The notes: generated from the letters alone by a model not told the origin. A stretch of 64,000 bases of DNA from Calliopsis andreniformis (GCF_051401765.1 NC_135066.1:21827501-21891500); one strand, 5' to 3'; counted from the stretch's first letter, positions 22,195-35,465 are shown. Translations and numbers: made by a program.

Positions 22195-22389
22195 TTGCGG
22201 ATGTCACAATTAGTTAAACGCTATTGAATCGATTTAGTTCAAATTTGATACAGCTATCTTTTACATTACTACATACTTTTTGACGTAGCCGTCTTTTAAA
22301 AAATCTATTTTTAATAAACCCTGTACCAAATTCGAACTAAATCGATGGAATAGTTTTTCTGTAATAATGACAATCACAAATCTCTACAG
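22195..22389. mobile_element. 195-bp miniature inverted-repeat element
   Basis: Ends are CTGTAGAGATTTG and its inverse. The inverted repeats extend about 70 bp and include ATCGATTTAGTTC on both sides. No clean target duplication is visible. Confidence 0.6.
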
Positions 22390-22642
22390 CAGAGAAAAGT
22401 TGTTTTTATGACTGAACTGTAGGATACGCATTTAGGTGTGCAAAAATTATTTATTATAACTAACTGTACGGATATCAAAACTAATAAAAAGAAAAAAAAA
22501 CAGATATAATAACTGTTGGCAATGAACACATTTCTAGAATTGGCGGCAGCAAGCTCATCTCGTATACTCATGAGAGGGTGCTGCGTTCGTTTTCGGTTCT
22601 ATATTTTTAACACGTTGCGTATAGAGTCGAAAACTCAAACTC

Positions 22643-23096
22643 TTAGATCGCGTCCAGATAGGCTCGCCCCAAACGCGAACAGAGCTGAGAGCATCCTGAC
22701 AGAATAGACAAATGCAGAAAACGTGCTGCAGACAGAGTCAGATGATTCTGGAGATGACCGAAAGTACCCGAAAATCCTCGAAAAAGTGCGTAAGCAGCAT
22801 TCGGGACGAACAGCTCTCGGGGTTATCTGGGCGGATGTATACCGCGCGCGTCGAACCCTCTAGCTCAGCGTCCAGATAGACCGAATTGGGGTTGTCCCGT
22901 GCGCTGTGATGGGTATTTTCAGAAAAATGAAAAGAAAGTTGTTGTTTATATGCAAACTTCAGGTTACAACTACGTACAAATACAGTACAAAGTTTTATTT
23001 ATGTCAAAACTGCAATTGCAGGCGGGTATAGGCATCAAGAAGTAATGAAAGATAATGTTGGCAACCACTGATACAAATTGACTTAATAAGATTGAA
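22643..23096 (+). repeat. 450-bp repeat Y, left copy
   Basis: Matches the reverse complement of 32004-32444 along most of its length: GCGAACAGAGCTGAGA near 22676, AATACCCGAAAAT-like text, AGAAAAATGAAAAGAAAGTT near 22921, and AAGTTTTATTTATGTCAAAA near 22990. Identity looks moderate, so both copies are old. It faces its partner across 9.8 kb. Confidence 0.7.
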
Positions 23097-23249
23097 CAGA
23101 AATATTGATTGTGTGTCTAATTATTAGTAGAATTTTCTTGTTTCTATATTCTATTTGTTCCTTAAAAAAAAGAAAGCAGGTATAGAATAGTATCGTGCGA
23201 GGTTCAAGTTATCCCGTGTACTTTTCGTGGGATTATCGTTTTAATAGCG

Positions 23250-23950
23250 ATGTATATTGTCTTTCGCATTGAAAAATTTGTTTCTTCCCTACTTTTACTA
23301 CATTTCGGTGGTGCGAAGTCTACTGTCATTATACCCGTAGCAATCGAGAGTGAGAGTAGCAGAGCATGGGTTTACAAAGGAGACAGGAAACTTGTCACAC
23401 CGAACTCTCGTATCCTTTATCGGTTTCTACTTGTCAAAACAAGCCCGAGTTCGAAAGTGATGTTGATAGACACCGAGCCTATAGGCAGAAGTTAATGCAT
23501 CGCTTTCAACCACTGAGTGAAACTGTTTATAAGTCTTATGCAATTTCTTATCCAATCGGGGAAAAAACAAGAGAAATGACAATTGATAAGAGAGCAGATC
23601 TTATTCGTTCAGAATTTGATTCCTCCTTTCCATGCGGACGAGATTTATAAACAGTTTCATTCATTCGTTAAACTTGTTGAACCGGGATGCTATTTCATAG
23701 GTGTAATATTTTCCGTATTAAGTATTTTCGGAGAATTATCATGATTTTCGACTTTTTGTCCATTCCACTACAACAGCATGTGAATTCACAACTGTCACTA
23801 CATAACTTACTGTTGTTAATCTTACTATCATTATTAATACTAATAATTTGTACAACATTGTTATATATTTTATGCTGAGTGTTTTTCCCTCTACTTACTA
23901 CTAATCCTACATGGGAAGAAGGGATTGAGAGTCAAATATTATTACCTCGG
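23250..23950 (+). pseudogene. Unrecognised decayed ORF series with hydrophobic segments
   Basis: Open pieces in shifting frames (23250-23495, 23366-23650, about 23620-23750, 23687-23878) could belong to one decayed protein. Features include SETVYKSYAISYPIGEKTRE, then a hydrophobic segment (CYFIGVIFSVLSIFG) and a leucine/isoleucine-rich span in the last piece. I recognise no family. It lies between repeat Y and the env-like remnant, on the opposite strand, so antisense coincidence is possible. Confidence 0.2.
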
Positions 23951-24082
23951 ATTCGTCACATTGGCAGTGAACCATTGCTTTCGAATGAATGGATTTATAA
24001 CTAAAACAACCCGTAAATCTACTTTCTAGCTAGGCTGCGTGTTTATCATACAAAATAGATTAATTGAAAACAAAATATTACA

Positions 24083-24349
24083 TTATATTGGAATAATGCT
24101 TGTCCTTAATTTTACGCTTCGAGTAAAATATTGATATGGTTGCGAAAACTTATAAGAACGACTTCCAAGATTCTCCACCATAAATTTGTTTTTAGGTAGC
24201 ATTCGAACAAATTTAGATCCGAAATTATATGTAATTAGATCCCTCGATGCCTCTCGATATTCAGTCCGAATGTCGGAATCGAAAGTACAGTTGACAAAAT
24301 TCTCGATAATAGGACGTATTATTTCTTCATTAGCTGTACTTTTCATCAA
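24083..24349 (-). other. 88-codon ORF downstream of the env-like remnant, unrecognised
   Basis: Open frame rich in charged residues (NEEIIRPIIENFVNCTFDSD), no known similarity. It starts 13 bases past the env-like stop. It may be 3' sequence of the same element or chance. Confidence 0.2.
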
Positions 24350-24361
24350 ATGAAATAATCG

Positions 24362-25400
24362 TCAGAAAACTTTAATACATCCAAAACGATAGCACCAATG
24401 TACTCGTAGACCTAGTATAATCAGAATAAAACCTCTCAGAGTACATATTATTTTCATATACCCATTTGTCTGTTCTGTTGCAACTGACTCCTTGAAATTT
24501 TCTATCAATTCTTTTTCAATATCTTCCAATTGTTTACTTGTATATTTTAGGTCAAGTAAATCTATATTTGTTAACTTGACAGGTTGTAACGGAGTCGAAA
24601 CAAATGTATTCTCATTAAGAGTATTTATACAGCGGTCACTTTGGATGATGCTTATTGTAGGAATGTAGTAGCTAATGTTTTTTCCTATGTACCTCATTAG
24701 CTCCGTAGTATCTGTGGTATCGAAATAAAGAAGTGCCATGTGGTACGACGGGACGTGATGTTGCGGGGGATGAGACAGATATCTGCAATGCTCGTCTCTT
24801 TTCCACAGACGGCCCAGTATTGACTGGGCATTACAAGTAGACAAATGAGTCGTGTCAGTGTATTTATTTTATACCCTAACACAGGACACTACAGGCTCCA
24901 ATAAATAATAATTGGTATATCCCTTACATTGTTCATCCAATTGTAATATTCCTGGTGAAGTATTACATCTTCTGTATATTTCTTGAGTCCTTTACAGAAA
25001 ATGATAACAGTAGACGGTTTCTGAGGTACATAAATCGAGCGATTATTTCCTATATATTTGTATGTATCAATGGTAGCTCTGGTTGTTCTTGTGCTGTAAT
25101 TCGCATAAATTCGGTTTAATTGTGGTAGCAACCATTGTAATTTGCATAACTCCTTCTCAACGACTTGGTTAATATGCACATTTCTGAAGACGTACTTCCC
25201 ATTCAAATACTCGTCTCATTCAGATAACAGTTTCAAACGTATAAAATAGGTTTTAGATTGGGATAATAATAAATATGGATATTCTGGTTTAATATAGGAA
25301 AAAAGAGAGGGATTGTTATGCTGGGTCGGAAGTGAAATTAGTTCATATAGATCGAAATACATGTTTTTAATTAGTGGAAAGATAGAAAATATTATATTTT
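24362..25400 (-). pseudogene. Errantivirus envelope-like remnant (C-terminal half)
   Basis: Two main minus-strand pieces (24889-25206 and 24362-24844), with further readable sequence up to about 25370, look like the C-terminal two thirds of a Gypsy/errantivirus envelope protein. There are cysteine-containing ectodomain blocks, then a lysine/glutamate-rich helix, then a hydrophobic membrane span (FILIILGL region) close to the end. It lies downstream of the Gypsy pol remnant on the same strand, the normal env position. A stop at about 25216 and frameshifts between the pieces inactivate it, and the N-terminal part and signal peptide are missing. It is an old degraded copy with no expected fusion function. 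Confidence 0.55.
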
Positions 25401-25527
25401 GCTTTGTAATTGTTATTTATATTTTAAGTTGTTTATAAATAATCAGCATATTTTTATAAATTGTTCAATTAATAATTCATATTCTCTTTTATATTTTATT
25501 AATTCCTGGTATAAGGTTTTTGGTCAC

Positions 25528-25860
25528 TGTGGGGACATCCCTGGAAGTCCTAACGAAAAGTTGACCGTCGCGTCGTCATAGGCAATGGTCACGTTTGACA
25601 AAGAAATGTTTTATGACCTTTGCGACTAGGCCTCGAATAGGAAACTTCGAGGGTCTGCAAAATGTCTGTTTTCCGTACGTCAGTGTCTTCCAGTGTCAAC
25701 ACTCTCACCAGTACCGTTTTTATAATTTAGTCTAAGTAGCCAAGGTGTTTTGAAGAGAAGCGAATTGTATCTAAGGGCAGTCCATCCTAAACGTTTTCGT
25801 CGATAACACACGTGTATTCACTTCGCTGAATAATAAATCTAATCTAATAACTTTAATATT
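25528..25860 (+). mobile_element. Candidate solo LTR between env-like and pol remnants
   Basis: A GC-richer block begins TGTGGGGACATCC and contains a TATA-like TTTTTATAATTTAG near 25713 and AATAAA near 25836. It separates the env-like region from the pol remnant. Its end and any target duplication are not visible. Its orientation seems opposite to the surrounding Gypsy element, so I read it as a separate insertion. Confidence 0.3.
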
Positions 25861-26044
25861 CCTTCAATGTGATTGTTACTTACTTCATTTTTAAGTAATA
25901 AGATATAGAAGTTTTATGTTTTATATAGAATTCCACTTCAATTATTTAAAAATGTGTTAGACAGATGTAAATTAAGTACGGAAATTGGAAGTAGAAAGAA
26001 TTCCAACATGTCAATATCATCTGTAACAAAACATTTCAGAATAT

Positions 26045-28980
26045 TAGTGTGGTAGTTACGTAATTTATTTCTGATTTTAATCTAAACTGTATTCTTTGGA
26101 AAAACCTAAACTATTTTAAATGGTCCTTTAAAATTTGGTGATAATTTTTCATCAAACCAGGTTTTGTTTGCTTTTGATGTATACATATTTAATCTCCTAC
26201 TTGAAAGTATAGAAGATTAATATTTGGATCGTAATATGTTTTACTTCTGATTTTTGAGCTTATCAAATTGTCTCTTGCAGTTCTAAAAGATGTGGTCATT
26301 CGATGAGTTAAAGATTGAATAAAATCATCATAAGTATAACGAAATTGTGATTCTTTTGTTATAAAGGAAGGTGAATATGGTTTATGACCAAAGAAAAGTT
26401 CATACGGAGTATATATTATGTGGAATCGACGTATTATAACTAAATATCGCCAACTGAATGTACACGTCTCAATTTGTGTTGGTTTAATAAAATGATTCAA
26501 ATAATCCTTAAGAGTTAAGTAATAGCTTTCTAAAGCGCCATTGGTTTGTGGATGATAAGGTATACTTGTTAAGTGTTTTGCTTTGTAAACATTATTCAAG
26601 TTCTTATTAAATCCGACGTAAAATCTGCTTCTTGATCAGTTTTCCTGACTTAATCAGAGAACCCATAACATCGAGTGCTACTTTTTCGAATGGTGATTCA
26701 GATGTTGATGTAATTTCCATTGCTTGCTTAGTAGGTTTAAAATTTGTTTTGTTTATTTAGTAAGATTGACGTACCTTTATGTATTTCCTAATATCAAATT
26801 TCATACTTGACCAATAGTAATTTTCCTTAATTCTAGGATATGTTTTGTGAAATCCAAAATGACTCGCTAACTTACTATCATGTTTTTCCTGTAAGATTTT
26901 ATTTATCTCGTCTTGATTATTAGGAGTAAATTTCGTTGTATTATAGATTTTTATTATATTATTGGAAAATACAAACTTAATCATATCTTAAAATTGTTGT
27001 GTTCTAATATTAGTGGGTCTTGTTGAAGGCATTAATATAAATTTGTCATTATTAATTAATTTTTTTTTTAGAAGAGATTCAAAAATATTGTTGTATTCTA
27101 ATTTATCAAAATGTAAACCCAAAGGAAACAATAAATCAATTGTTTGGTTAGTGTTTTACAATTTAACTACTCCATTAATGTTTGGTATAATACTTGTGAC
27201 ATCAAAAGAAGAGCTAATATAATCTGCATAATCATCATTTTCGTTTAGATCTTGTGAACACATAACTACAATAAGATCCGTAACTTTTGTTAATGGACCA
27301 TGTTCTTTATCAAACACTATTACTTATAATGAAATTTAATGAAATCCTGATACATTGGTTCTTTTGAAATTATATTTATAAATTCTTGACTTTTTGGTAA
27401 TAAATGAGATAGACTACTATCGTTACACTTCTTCATTCGTCCTGGTTTGTATTTTAAGTCATAGTCAAATTCATTGAAGTCGCTACCAAACTAATTTTGA
27501 GGTTGGGTTTTTGCAGCTAAATAACCATTGTAATAATCTGTGATCAGTATAAATTGTAAATTTACGGCCATATAAATATGGTCTAAAATGTTGTACCGAA
27601 TTAATTATTGCTAGCAACTCCCTTTCTCAGTGGAATAATTTTTTTCAGCATTATTTAATGTTCTTGAATAATAAGATACCGGCAAATCTTGTTCATTATG
27701 TAATTGAAAAAGAGCACCACTGATGCTAACATTCGAAGCGTCAGTAGCTAATAAAAACGGTTCCGAGGAATTTGGATATTGTATTTAGACTTGTCTGAAA
27801 TAATATGTCCAAGTATTCACATGAACGTTGCAAAAACTCACATTTGTCAGGTTGCAACTTTAGATTATTTTTCATGAGTCTAGTGAAAATGTTTTCTAAT
27901 TTGCGATTGTGATTCTCAAGTTTTGAACCACATATAACAATATATGATAAATATAGACAAAATATTGTTTATTAATTAAACCTATCAAAACAGAATTGAT
28001 GAGTCTCTGGAAACAAGCATGGGAATTTTTAAGCCTAAAAGGCATTTTTGTAAACTCATAGTGACCGCTGGAGTTGTAAACGTAGTCATTGGTGTATTCC
28101 TTGGGTCTAAACAGATTTGACGAAGCACATTGGCAAGGTCAAAATTCGTAAAGTAATGTGCGTGAACTAGTTGATCCAAAACATCTTCAGCGTTCAGAAG
28201 AGGGTAAGCGTCATCGACTGTTTTCTTTTTTCTTTTTTTTTGTCTATAGTATGTTACGATCCTCTTTCTTTTTTCCGAACCATCGAGTTTCTACAGTACA
28301 ACCTAGAGGGAACTCGACCATGGACTAAAAGTTGATTTAATTATTGCCTGCTCTAGCATTCTTTTGATTTGTTTGTCAACTTCATTCTTATGAATCTCTA
28401 GATATCGATATGATTTTACATATATTGGTTGTTCGTACGTAGTATTAATTTGATGAGAGGTTGCGAAAGTACAAGTGAACAAATCCATTGATAAATGAAA
28501 CATATCGTTACATTCCTCACAAATGGATTCGATCGAAGAACATTTTTCCTACTTTAAATGGGACAAACGAAGATTCTGTTTTAAATTGTCTAATCTTTTT
28601 CTTAAGATATTATTACTTTCCTCCTGCGCTAACTTATAAATTGTTGCTTGCTTAGACAATAAATTTATTGGAAGTTCTTCATTAGATTTATTAATTATTT
28701 TGATAATAGATTGTTCCGAACAGAAACAACAGAATTTGGTATTCTAAGACAATTACCTTCAATTAATTTTGTAAAAAATATAACTTCTTCTTTAAAAGCA
28801 TGAGGATTTTGAACCTTTATAGGAATTATTGTTTCTGTCCCTGCAGTGATTGTAATAAAATTATTCGAAATTTGAGGTGTATTAAAATTTATAGGGATCA
28901 GAAAATGAATTGAATTAATTGAAAGTGTAAGACTTAAATAATCTATCCTATCATTATTAGTTTTTAGAAAATAACTTGAA
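26045..28980 (-). pseudogene. Gypsy (errantivirus-like) pol remnant
   Basis: On the minus strand the Ty3/Gypsy order is kept: possible protease tail (about 28740-28980), the pol segment before RT (28303-28700, with INTTYEQPIYVKSYRY), RT (about 27640-28180, with GHAHYF-like and TTFTTPA blocks), RNase H beginning (FLLATDAS), integrase zinc region (26757-26984, with HFGFHKTYPRI) and integrase core/C-terminus (26045-26599, with IPYHPQTNGALES). The RT catalytic box at 27942-27953 reads YLSY in place of the family's YLDD, so both aspartates are lost. Many frameshifts confirm a dead copy. Confidence 0.8.
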
Positions 28981-29399
28981 TATTTAAGTTTTGTGCGAAT
29001 TCGTTGACGCTTTAAATTACCTGTTTTGCTGTTTATTGGAATTCAAGGACATGATATTAAAATAAAGATCTTAATTGAGCAGTGATAGTAAGTAAATATG
29101 TATTATAAAGACTTCAAAATACAATGACAATATGCTTGAATAGAATATGAATTGAAAGAAACAGTACCTTCAGTTAGGTAATCCAAAGTTAACAATAACT
29201 TCTGAAGATTACTATTGCCATTAATTTACATCAACCAATAAAGAAAACCAAATTGGAATCTATACGAAATGTTTAAATTTAAATTTATAGAAACTCTCCC
29301 TTGTAATCTTATTATGTCCTGTCTCTCTATTTCTCTGCTTTTGCTGTCTCAGAATCCTGCTCCAGGGAAAGAAGACGCATACTTATTCACACGTTTGAT

Positions 29400-29850
29400 T
29401 AAAAATGAGAATAACTTGGAATCAGAAAAATAATAAAATCTAAAGAGAAAAATATTAATAAAGTAATAATACATGTGTATATATGTATAATAAATGAATT
29501 TATTATTAACAAGCTATAAACTAAGTGATTTTTACGTGAGATGAAAGTCTTTTGCACTTTTAACTAGTACAAACTCTTGTTTAATACAACTCACGGACCG
29601 ATCGACACGCACCTCGCGATTATTCATAGAAGAGTATCGCAGATTTGCGCGTCCGGAAGCATCCAGAGTCAGACCGCTCCGATTAAGGCGTAGCCTCATT
29701 GTTCTTTCTCATTAGCTAATGAGGGTGAGATTTCAGCGCTCGATGATCCGTGATTGGTCAAGTCAAATCAGATCCAAGAGAAAGAAACGTGTGCACCTAC
29801 GTGTCCATCTGCCTCTCGGGTACCAAGATTCCCACGCGGTGCTCATATCC
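29400..29850 (-). other. Candidate 5' LTR/leader of the Gypsy remnant
   Basis: Upstream of pol on the minus strand lies a GC-rich block (29590-29830) followed by AATAAA-containing AT-rich sequence (about 29480-29510), which is LTR-like in composition. I found no matching copy on the env side, so the assignment rests on position and composition only. Gag was not recognised. Confidence 0.25.
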
Positions 29851-29859
29851 ATTATAGTT

Positions 29860-31249
29860 TTATCATTCAAACAGAAAATTAATATTCATACATTTCAGAA
29901 AAATCACGAATGTCAATGCAATACATAATTAATTTTTAATAATTCTTCATCAGTTCGAGTGGTTCGCAATTTCATACTGATTATATACACATCACCGAAT
30001 GTACAGTTTAGAATCGATAAGCCGAAACATTATGTTTCCTTTCAATATTCTAAGAAACAGAGAAACTATCAACATTTCATTACAAATATATGCATGAACT
30101 TGGTAAAGATTTTCCACAACCTTATACATTACCAAGCTACTTATGTTACATTCATCTGTTGAGAGAGTCCCTCCCTTACATATGCATTTTACGTTGACTT
30201 TATAATTGCATTCGTAACAGTTCCGAAATTGTACTAGTTATTACATGTGTCGATTATTTATGTGAAGGTACTATTGTTTAACTGACTGCAACAGTATAAT
30301 AATTTTGGTGACACAATTTTCAATCCGCTCGAGATGATTCTTACGGCGGTATGCACTATCGCGCCACGTATTCGCCGAAGGAATTCGTAAACTATTTTAT
30401 CGCGATACGCAGTACTCATACTAAGATGAGAGTTTAGGCTATGGACCACCTTGACGACGACAGTTCTAAAGAAGAAGAGATAAATCTATTGCGTCGATAA
30501 ATGCATAGCATATGTGCTGAACTAGGAAAACTCCACAATGTAAATGCATCGTTGAATCACATCGCTCTATATTACAAATTTGTTCAAATTTGTTCAGAAC
30601 GTAACCTTATACTAATATATTTATATTTTTTTTTTATTATATAAAGGATGACATGATAAAAGAACAACAAAAGATTTGTACATATAAGTTAAGATTTAAT
30701 AACTCAATTTAATTTTTAGTATTACGACTTAGAATTTAAAATTACAATTGAAGATTTAAAATTATGAATTAAAATTTTTAAATGACTTAGCATTTCAAAA
30801 TTTTGATTTAGGATTCTAGAATTATGATTTAAAACTTACAATTAGATATAGGATAATTTACAAGGTTGCAGCATTTGAAAAATACTTAAAGTTTGGTACT
30901 CACAATGCAATTATGCTTCATCGTTACTTTTAATCTTTTGAAATCCAAATCACAGCTGGTTTTGAGTGTAATTCCAGAAATATTCCGCAGTTATGAAGTT
31001 AGTTTCCGTCCATACCTCAGTATTTCTTAGTTTTCAATTGTCTAATTTGATATTGATAAGTTAAATTGTCACTCAAATCAGTAGAGAATTATTAATTCTA
31101 TTTATCTGACTGATAAATATAGTGTCAAGTTGGATATTCCACTTCTTTTACCAATAAAAGTATGTGGTATTCCAACATACAAAATTAAAAAGACTTTGAA
31201 AAAAAAAACTTTATTTAGTATTCGTAGACTTGTGTACAGCACAATAACC
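29860..31249. other. AT-rich non-coding stretch
   Basis: No gene or clear element. Around 30680-30850 the sequence is a loose succession of ATTTA/AATTTAAAATT units. Confidence 0.35.
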
Positions 31250-31823
31250 AAGCTCAATTTGTCGACCGAAAAATTCTCTGAACAAAAGGTACGCACTTAG
31301 ACCATACATGCTACATGTACATGTATACATGCTGTGTATAGAGAATCCACGAGTTCGGTTAAGCAAAGATAATTGACCAAGTGTGACGTTACACTTGGAC
31401 AAAAGATAGATAATCATTCAAATGCATCCGACGCTGAGACGCTACTGGACGCTACCAACCCTCACAATCCACATGAATCTACGAGCAGCTTGTATAAATT
31501 TAGTTTTGAAATAACTATTAATAATGGTGGGAATCTATTGTTTCAAAGACTGTAAGGAGAAGCAAAAGAGTGGTGCGAACATATGCATATTTCATATTTA
31601 ATCAATTCAGTATGTTTTCTGAATATTAAACATTTTCACACGTTTATTAATGTTGAACAGTAAAAAAGCTTATCACGTTCGGAACATCGGTGTGTCACTC
31701 TTCCGAAATTGCAGATATGTCATACTAGCATAGTTTATACATCTTGCGTGTATGACGTTAGGTAGATGATTTTATCTTTGCCTAAAGGAAATTATTTGAT
31801 GCCGTGTCCATAAGTATGTATGG
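31250..31823 (-). repeat. Repeat Z, inverted copy
   Basis: The reverse complement matches 62381 to about 63110 at both ends: ACTTATGGACACGGC, then a gap, then GTGACGTCACAC-like text with TTATCTTTGCTT. The middle parts differ, so one copy carries an indel or the family is mosaic. It is non-coding. Confidence 0.5.
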
Positions 31824-32003
31824 TTTAAGGGTACGCAGAATTAATCCTACTTCTAAGGAGTGGGAATACCACATGGTGAAAAAAGATTTTAGCTCGGGGT
31901 TTAAAATAGCCTGATTCAAGCAATTTACGAAAGTGCAGACCACCGGCTAAGAAACGCTTCTCTAACGCAAAGAAATAAGATTCTAGCAGAGTATATTTCC
32001 AAC

Positions 32004-32444
32004 ACAATCTTGTCAAGCCAATTCGTATCAATGATTACCTATATTATCTTTTATTAATTCTAGTTGCCTGTATCCGTCTGCAATTGCAATTTTGACATAA
32101 ATAAAACTTTATACCGCATTTCTGCGTAGTTGTAACCTAGATTTTGCATACAAAAGACAACTTTCTTTTCATTTTTCTGAAGATATCCGTATCAGCGGAC
32201 GGGACAACACCAATTCGATCTATCTGGACATCGAGCTAGGCGATTCACCGTTCACCCGTCCAGACAGTCCCGAAAGCTGTTAGTTCCGAATGCTGCCAAT
32301 ATACTCTTTCAAGAATTTTCGGGTATTTTTGATCATCCTCAGAATCTTCTGACTCTGCGACACGTCTTCTCCATTTATCTATCCTGTCAGGATTTTCTCA
32401 GCTCTGTTCGCATTCGAGGCGAGCCTGCCTAGACGCGACTTTAG
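32004..32444 (-). repeat. 450-bp repeat Y, right copy (inverted)
   Basis: Reverse-complement partner of 22643-23096. Shared blocks include GCGAACAGAGCTGAGA and AGAAAAATGAAAAGAAAGTT when read on the minus strand. Confidence 0.7.
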
Positions 32445-35271
32445 GGATCGACGTCGGCCAAACGTGTCAATGTAATCGAAATGTGTGTGTAAGCCTTATA
32501 TTATTAAAATATGTATGACAAATCGAAAATCAAAGTTTATATAGAATATATTTATCTATATACAGAAATGGTATCTAAGTCGGTTTCTGTTATTATTCCC
32601 AAGATTTACGTATTCCTTTAAGAATAACGTTTATATGTATTTTAAGGGAAAAATACAGAAAGATCATCTGTTTCTTGTCCTTTCTAGGTACATATCCCCC
32701 TTAATTAATTTTTCGCTTACACATGACAAACTCATAAGCCACTGTAACAGATACTATGATTGTGGCAGAGGTTCATCAAATATTCCATTGCAGAGGGTAG
32801 AGTGGAAATGGCACTATCTCGCGTAGAGGAAGGTTCAATTAACTGAAAAAGTAACGCTGTAAAAAGGTCTTTCTGCGATACACATTTGAAATTGTCGGAA
32901 GATCGGGAGCTTTGTATCCTAATCTATTGATTAAGTAGAGATCTCAAAGGAGATAGTTGGTAGATATATTTCAAATCAGATTAAATGCCGTCTCGTTATT
33001 TGTGTTCAAAGGACTCCATTTTCTAATGGTTAAGTAAAAATACTGTATTCTAGTTACACATTCTCGGTCATTTCCCGTTAGATACATATATAGAATAGGT
33101 TTATACGTACCCTTGTCATATTTGAGGATCGTTCTGTCATTTTCTCTTTTCCCTATTCTCTTTCCGTCCTTTAAACCTCCTATCTGTATCTGTCGATTAC
33201 AACTATCTTGCCAAAATGAGGAAAACCGACGGTACAAATACGATCTCTAGGTCTGATAAGAGTTATAGTGCTCACTTCTTGGCCCGTTTCAACGATCATC
33301 ATGTATCAAGATACATGACAGAGGTAAGCTTCGGTTAGTTGTTGAAAATCCAGTCTAATTGCTGAATTTTAATTGGAATAAATAGAAAACGTTTCTCAGA
33401 GTGATAATGTAGTTGTTATATTCAGGTAATTCAATACACCATTTGCAATTCATTTTCATTTTTGAACGAGTACAAAGTTTGAACATAAAAATTATAGGTA
33501 GGTACACTTTAATCTTAAAAAAATTACTTAATCTGAAACGAGTGGAAAATAATCAAAAATCAAGATTAAAATCAAGATTTAGGCGCGCGTTATAAGATTT
33601 ATAGCACCGAAAGTAATAAAATACTTCAAATAGTGTTCGCTCAATTGTTATAAAACTTGTATTTCCCAAATCTTGTCGACGCATACAGTAGTTACTCTAT
33701 TTCTTGATTTCAAAAGGAGAAACACTATAATATTAAAAATCTGCTGAATAAACTGCTCGTTGCAATATCTTCACTTGACACTAAAAGTAATATTTGAACT
33801 AAAAGTATCCACATAACGTAACATTTTCCAGAAAATATCAATATATTTTCAATAAAATATTGATAGATATATTTTACTGAAATAGAACCCATCATTTACT
33901 GCCAAATTTGTACCTAAATATAGTTTACAATCTTCATCGAGTAAATTTGGGATTATCAACGTATTACAGTTAACAATATTCAGGTATTAACTAATCGCTT
34001 ATGCATATTGCAGCGTTCTTGATTAAACATTATTTAGCAAGTAAGTAAGCGCAAACAGGAATATTACCAATTATATTTTGTTTGTTATGATTAATATCGT
34101 AGCACTCAAAAGTGTTCTGCAAGATCTCAAAATTGCTCTTAAATATCTTTATTAAAAATATACAAAAGTCTGATTCCTTTGTATAATTTCCATTTATGTT
34201 CATGTTGTATCTGTGGCTGTAAGGTAAAATGTCCTATGTCACACTTCCTAAATATTTGAATTAAGATCTTAATTGAGATTTACAATATAGAATATACGTT
34301 CTTAGAAAGAAGAAAGAGTATTAAAAGAACTTTTTTTTTAAATAAGGGTTCAAGAACGGTATTAAAGTTGAAAACTTTATACGCCAATATCTCGGAAATA
34401 AAAATATGTGACACAAAATACGTCATTTTTCTTCATTATAACCTTCTGCCATTTCTTTGGCTAGTATCGGATGTATATCCAATAAATTATAATGTATATA
34501 AGTAATGTCAAAACGATGAGAAGAAGTCTGAAGCTTTTGTATATTTAAAACTTAAAAAATAAAGTTACGATACGTAGAAAACTGGAATACTGTTTTCAAA
34601 CTCTTTGCTTCTAATTATTTTATAAAGCAAGGATATTAGAAGATCTAAAAATTTGTCAACCAAAGTTGTAACTTTACGTTAAACTTCTTCTTAACGTTTC
34701 GTGATTACATGCACTCTATAAATGCTTCCAAACAGTTTCTGTTTCCCACAGTTTGATGAGTTCTTTTAGAATTCAATTCAACGAAACTCCTTCAGAGGGT
34801 TCAAACATGAACTTATGTAGAATTTACCGATATATTCTTCCTGAAACCGTTCAAATAATTTTCATCAAAAGTTTGAACAATTAAACAGCAACTAATCTTG
34901 TTGACGTTATTTTCAAACAGAAAACTGAAATGATTAACGGATCTGCAGTTTATAAATGTTCAGAAGTATGAGTACGGGAGTAATTCGGGAAGTAGAGATT
35001 CGTTTCGTGTTATGTTCGCGGAAAAGAGGCCAAATGTTGGTCCTCGGGCTGTAACGATATTTGTGCAATTTAGTTGGATAATGGTTGAGAGCTGCTTGTT
35101 AAAACAGAGGTTGCAGAGTCACGAGATACTTCTGAAGTTTGTTCGAAACGCGGAACAATAATGTTAAGTTAATTCAAAGCAATTAAACCAAGAGATTACG
35201 TGCTGGAAAAGTTGAAATTGCAATCAGAGATGACTGAAAAAGCTAGAAAGGGAATGTTACGTTACACTTAC
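32445..35271. other. Probable intron or intergenic sequence
   Basis: I scanned the minus strand for further dipeptidase exons and found none with recognisable motifs. No other gene is seen. AT-rich throughout. Confidence 0.35.
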
Positions 35272-35428
35272 CTGTGCACCCACAAGACCAGCGCGTAATC
35301 TTGGAATATCTGTGTGACTCCAGTCAGATCTGGCCCAGGGATCAACCCTGCCTAGGTCACTGCTCAGATTGACCTCGCCCAGTTGATTGTGTACGAATTT
35401 TCTGACGTTCCAGGGCAAATCGTTGTGC
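35272..35428 (-). CDS. Membrane dipeptidase (M19), internal coding exon with zinc motif
   Basis: This 157-bp exon encodes 52 residues from HNDLPWNVRKF to GLVGAQ, including LGRVDPWARSDWSHTDIPRL. HND holds the histidine and aspartate that bind catalytic zinc in peptidase family M19 (renal dipeptidase), which cleaves dipeptides at the cell surface. The acceptor is TTCCCCAG at 35429-35436; the donor is CAG|GTAAGT at 35271-35266. The exon opens with one base that completes the glycine codon begun in exon 38505-38785 and ends in phase 0. No stops or frameshifts occur. It lacks the remaining zinc ligands (Glu and two His of the family), which lie in exons not found in the window. Confidence 0.9.
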
Positions 35429-35465
35429 CTGGGGAACAAAACGATAGTGAACTTTGAGATATCTG

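Noticed and set aside
22643..32444. Reading the Y-bounded block as a Polinton/Maverick or integrated DNA virus
   Set aside because: No DNA polymerase B, capsid, ATPase or protease gene of that kind is present. The recognisable genes are Gypsy-type.
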